Shown here piece by piece: positions 61,432 to 64,000 of a stretch of DNA of 64,000 bases; within the stretch, counting starts at the first letter, position 1, and every line of letters begins with the position of its first letter. The translations under genes and the position numbers were made by a program. The notes below the pieces were generated by a model. It made no database searches. It saw nothing but the letters and a program-made list of their open reading frames with translations, and was not told the origin of the DNA. The stretch is taken from positions 204,120-268,119 of the forward strand of contig SJOL01008837.1 of NCBI GenBank assembly GCA_004794785.1, given 5' to 3'. This DNA comes from Opisthorchis felineus. Taxonomy: Eukaryota; Platyhelminthes; Trematoda; Opisthorchiida; Opisthorchiidae.

Positions 61432-61917
61432 TCATACCGATTTCGTGATGCAAGGTACAAACAAAATAATTGTGAATGAAAGAACAAGAATTTTAAATGT
61501 ATCTTCTGGCGTTGGGTCTTTATTGACGTTCAAAGCTTTCAGGATTTTAGACATAATGGAACGTTGATTTGATGACTTCGGACTTCCAGCGATTCCCACA
61601 ACTAGGTCTGGAGGCAGATATTTTAGCCCTGGGGTTCTAGCGAAACCCATATGAGCTCTGTCTGCTACTCGCGGTTTGATTTGCTCATATCAGGGTTCTA
61701 TACCCCCCAGCTGCTCTAACCAGTTTTAGAAATCTCTCATCTGCGTGTCACTTCGGAACTCGCCGTTGACCGATATCTCATATTCCCAATATTCCTTCAA
61801 TGGAGATAAAACGGCAGAATGTCCCAATATGATGAGCTTGTTTTCTGCTTGAATCAAAGCCACTCGACCATCATTCTTGCTACTCACCGACTTTGGGAGA
61901 GACCACAAACAGCACAA
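61432..61917 (-). other. Two protein-like open stretches, gene unassigned
   Basis: The first (61917-61726) contains DGRVALIQAENKLIILGHS and KEYWEYEISVNGEFRSD and ends in a stop. The second (61650-61432) reads LPPDLVVGIAGSPKSSNQRS and LKALNVNKDPTPEDTFKIL; TTTCGCTAG precedes it and a GTATGA donor-like site lies at its end. Composition is protein-like on minus and the two are only 75 bases apart, but no clean splice joins them. They could be exons of one gene or a decayed element. No family is recognised. Confidence 0.28.
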
Positions 61918-63812
61918 GGTATTTTCTAGCGATTTGCCAACGCGAATCCCAGGATGTTAACTTAACCGCCCGAGGCACTCCCCTAGGACGCATCATCCCT
62001 CCCAAGCTTCTCAAATTCGCAAAGTCCACTAACAGGTTTCAGGTTTGCATGTCCCAACCCCATTTCGGTGGGGCTGTTGAACCATTCAGTTTCGGCTAAC
62101 ACACTACGCAGTTGAAGGAATTGAACCTATGCCAATTGTTTGAGCATACACAAAATAATTTTTCGCCAACAGCACATGATTCTTGCTAATAGACTCTTCT
62201 CTATTCTTGCCATGACCCAACTAAAACCAAAACAGTGGTAAGTGTTGGATAACCCTTCTGCTTCGTTCAACTTTCACGAGTGTTCCAGTGAACAGCGCTC
62301 TAGCGATGCCTATTTTTGTGGCAAGTAGACGTTCAAAAGCTCATTTTTAAGCAAAGGGATCAGTAATTGGTACGCCGTATTTAAGGCTCTATGCCAAAAA
62401 TCGATTCACTACCTATGAAGGATTCATAGTTTGTTATGGTTGTGATCCATAAAACCTGAGACTGGCGCTATTTGCTCGCTATTCTGCTAATCATTAAGCC
62501 AAAGGCACCCCAAGTTTGTATCCAACTGGGATACATCATTCGGATATTAGCTTAGGGCAGCCTGAGCAGCAGAGCTGCTCCAGCACCGGGCCTTATTCAA
62601 CAAAAAATGTTTGTTTTTCACAGTACTCTAACACTTGTTTGACCAAAAAATTGACGCAGACGACGAGGGCAAAATCGGTCAGGCTGCAGAATATTTGGTT
62701 TGTGTGGCGTTTATTTTCCACCATCAACCCGTACCAACGTAGGTATAACATCCCAGTATGTTGTAATTTTGCTTTATGCGAGCAGCTGGCGCTTGCCCCA
62801 AATGCATTCTCCGAAGAAATAAGTTGCCTACAGATGTTGCGGTTCACCCTTTAGTCTGTCGCCAACTATTTGTTCCGTTATTAGTTTGCTGCCAAGATAG
62901 CGATAACACTCGCACCAATCTAACTTACCCAATCTAACACCAACCTAACTTACCCCCACTTGCGTCGAAACTTATTGTAAGACAACGAAGGAAGGGCATT
63001 TCCCACTTTATATTAAGATCATGGGGAGACACCGCTAGACCAAACACAGTAGTCAGTTGCAGTAGTTCCGTCGCATGCAGTGAAAATATGGCACAACGGT
63101 CTAAAGAAAGCATTAAAATAGCGCGGCAGCCTTTTGGCCGATTAATCTATATTGGAATGGTGAACGAACTTCATCCCGGTGAACGAAATTCATCCCAGCA
63201 TAGGTCACAAAATTGACGTTCATGGAGTAATGTAGAGGAGCGGTTTCGAAAGGGTTGTGCCAAGGGATGCAATGGGACCGTCCTGTATCTATGCGCACAG
63301 ATGATCATCAAACACATCCTTCATTTTTGCTTGTGGTAAACGTCTTGGGTTCCATGCTTATTCCGTCTAATAAACAAGCGTTCCCCTCCTGGGTGCTGGG
63401 GGCCAGGCTGCTACTTACCACCTGACCAAGAAGGGTACGTGCAACTGCCCTTCAGCGGACAGCCTGAAAAGGCTTTCGTGCTACTTACTATTAAAAGAAG
63501 GATTCAAAGAGGGCTCGGGGACGTGGCAACCTTCTACCACGTCCTCGCTCTACCATGAAAAACAAACTAGGGGCGTACATTCTCAGGAAGATTAGTCAAC
63601 TTCCCTCCACCGGCCGCACGCGAATTTTTGGTGACCCGCTGTTGAGAACGTTGGACCACCACCGAAGTACACAAACCAACTAGTTCATACCAGATAACAG
63701 AGGCGCCACTGTTGTGTAAAGTGTATCCGAAGCACCGCCCAAAAGATCGTTGCCAGTCCTTGTCCGCCGGACTGCACAATGCTTCTTGGGAGTTAGCTTT
63801 CACCCGATGGAT
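61918..63812. other. No gene recognised
   Basis: Short ORFs only; the longest (62516-62854, plus, 112 codons) is opposed by an open minus frame. A local direct repeat of the type CAATCTAACTTACC occurs near 62915-62955. Confidence 0.45.

Positions 63813-63840
<28 letters not shown>
63813..63840. repeat. TA microsatellite
   Basis: About 14 tandem TA units directly precede a dispersed repeat copy that starts at 63841. Confidence 0.95.
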
Positions 63841-63844
<4 letters not shown>

Positions 63845-64000
63845 GACTCCAATCCCTCCACTACCAGCATGTGAGGCTAGCGTCGAAAGTCTTTTTCGCA
63901 ATGCACCACTTGTAGACTGAAGCTGATAGTAGTGCCTCGGGGGCTGGTGACCATTCTCCTTACGTTCGCCTTCCCTCCTAGCTTGTCCTAGTACTGCCCA
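63841..64000 (+). repeat. Repeat copy running off the window, homologous to 25205-25345
   Basis: GTGAGACTCCAATCCCTCC, GCGTCGAAAGTCT, GCACCACTT and GACTGAAGCTGATAGTAGT match the reverse complement of 25205-25345 inside LINE-type copy 2. There the flank is a degenerate TA-rich stretch instead of a pure TA tract. The copy continues beyond the window end. Confidence 0.75.

Noticed and set aside
61690..61740. tRNA-like stretch on minus (CTGGTTAGAGCAGCTGGG)
   Set aside because: It resembles a D-arm, but the expected acceptor stem, anticodon arm and T-arm are not present.

Overview
The window reads as animal nuclear DNA, most likely from a parasitic flatworm (neodermatan trematode or cestode; species not resolved). 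The reasons are a ciliary gene split by one 38-base micro-intron and two introns of 6 to 9 kb, heavily decayed CR1/Jockey-like LINEs, LINE-like 3' ends with ATT-type tails, and a decayed MULE transposase. Nothing bacterial is visible: no operons, no long intact ORFs, no rRNA, no convincing tRNA, no CRISPR.

Left third (1 to about 19.7 kb). The one gene I can name is CFAP300 (C11orf70), on the minus strand. Four exons can be read with consensus splice sites and matching phases: 19655-19492, 19453-19284, 13153-13087 and 3855-3730 (stop codon included). They give about 174 residues that follow the C-terminal two thirds of the vertebrate protein. The exons for the first 90 or so residues lie upstream (above 19655) and were not found. 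The introns hold a few unassigned exon-like open stretches (8.2, 14.7 and 18.0 kb) and a small tRNA-like hairpin at 16.2 kb.

Middle (about 21.9 to 52.8 kb) is repeat territory. Two copies of one LINE-type 3' unit lie in the same direction at 21.96-22.84 kb and 23.68-26.17 kb. A LINE ORF2 C-terminus lies behind the second at 26.5 kb (minus), and an unrelated one at 28.74-29.11 kb (plus). Next comes the main structural feature: two arms of about 5.5 kb (31009-36521 and 45641-51154), nearly identical in inverted orientation and separated by a 9.1 kb spacer. Each arm is itself an older, diverged palindrome of two repeat units pointing outward. The spacer carries a nearly full-length but frameshifted LINE on the minus strand (ORF1, endonuclease, reverse transcriptase with an FVDD box, C-terminus; about 41.8 to 36.9 kb).

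Right third (52.8 to 64 kb) is mostly sequence without recognised genes. It holds a decayed MULE transposase (60.9 to 59.86 kb, minus) with a FAR1/FLYWCH-like DNA-binding region followed by the catalytic region, unassigned exon-like stretches at 58.2 and 61.4-61.9 kb, and a repeat copy that runs off the window end behind a TA microsatellite.

The genes do not form a pathway. The layout is one long-intron housekeeping-type cilium gene beside a block of transposon debris that was recently rearranged or duplicated in inverted orientation.
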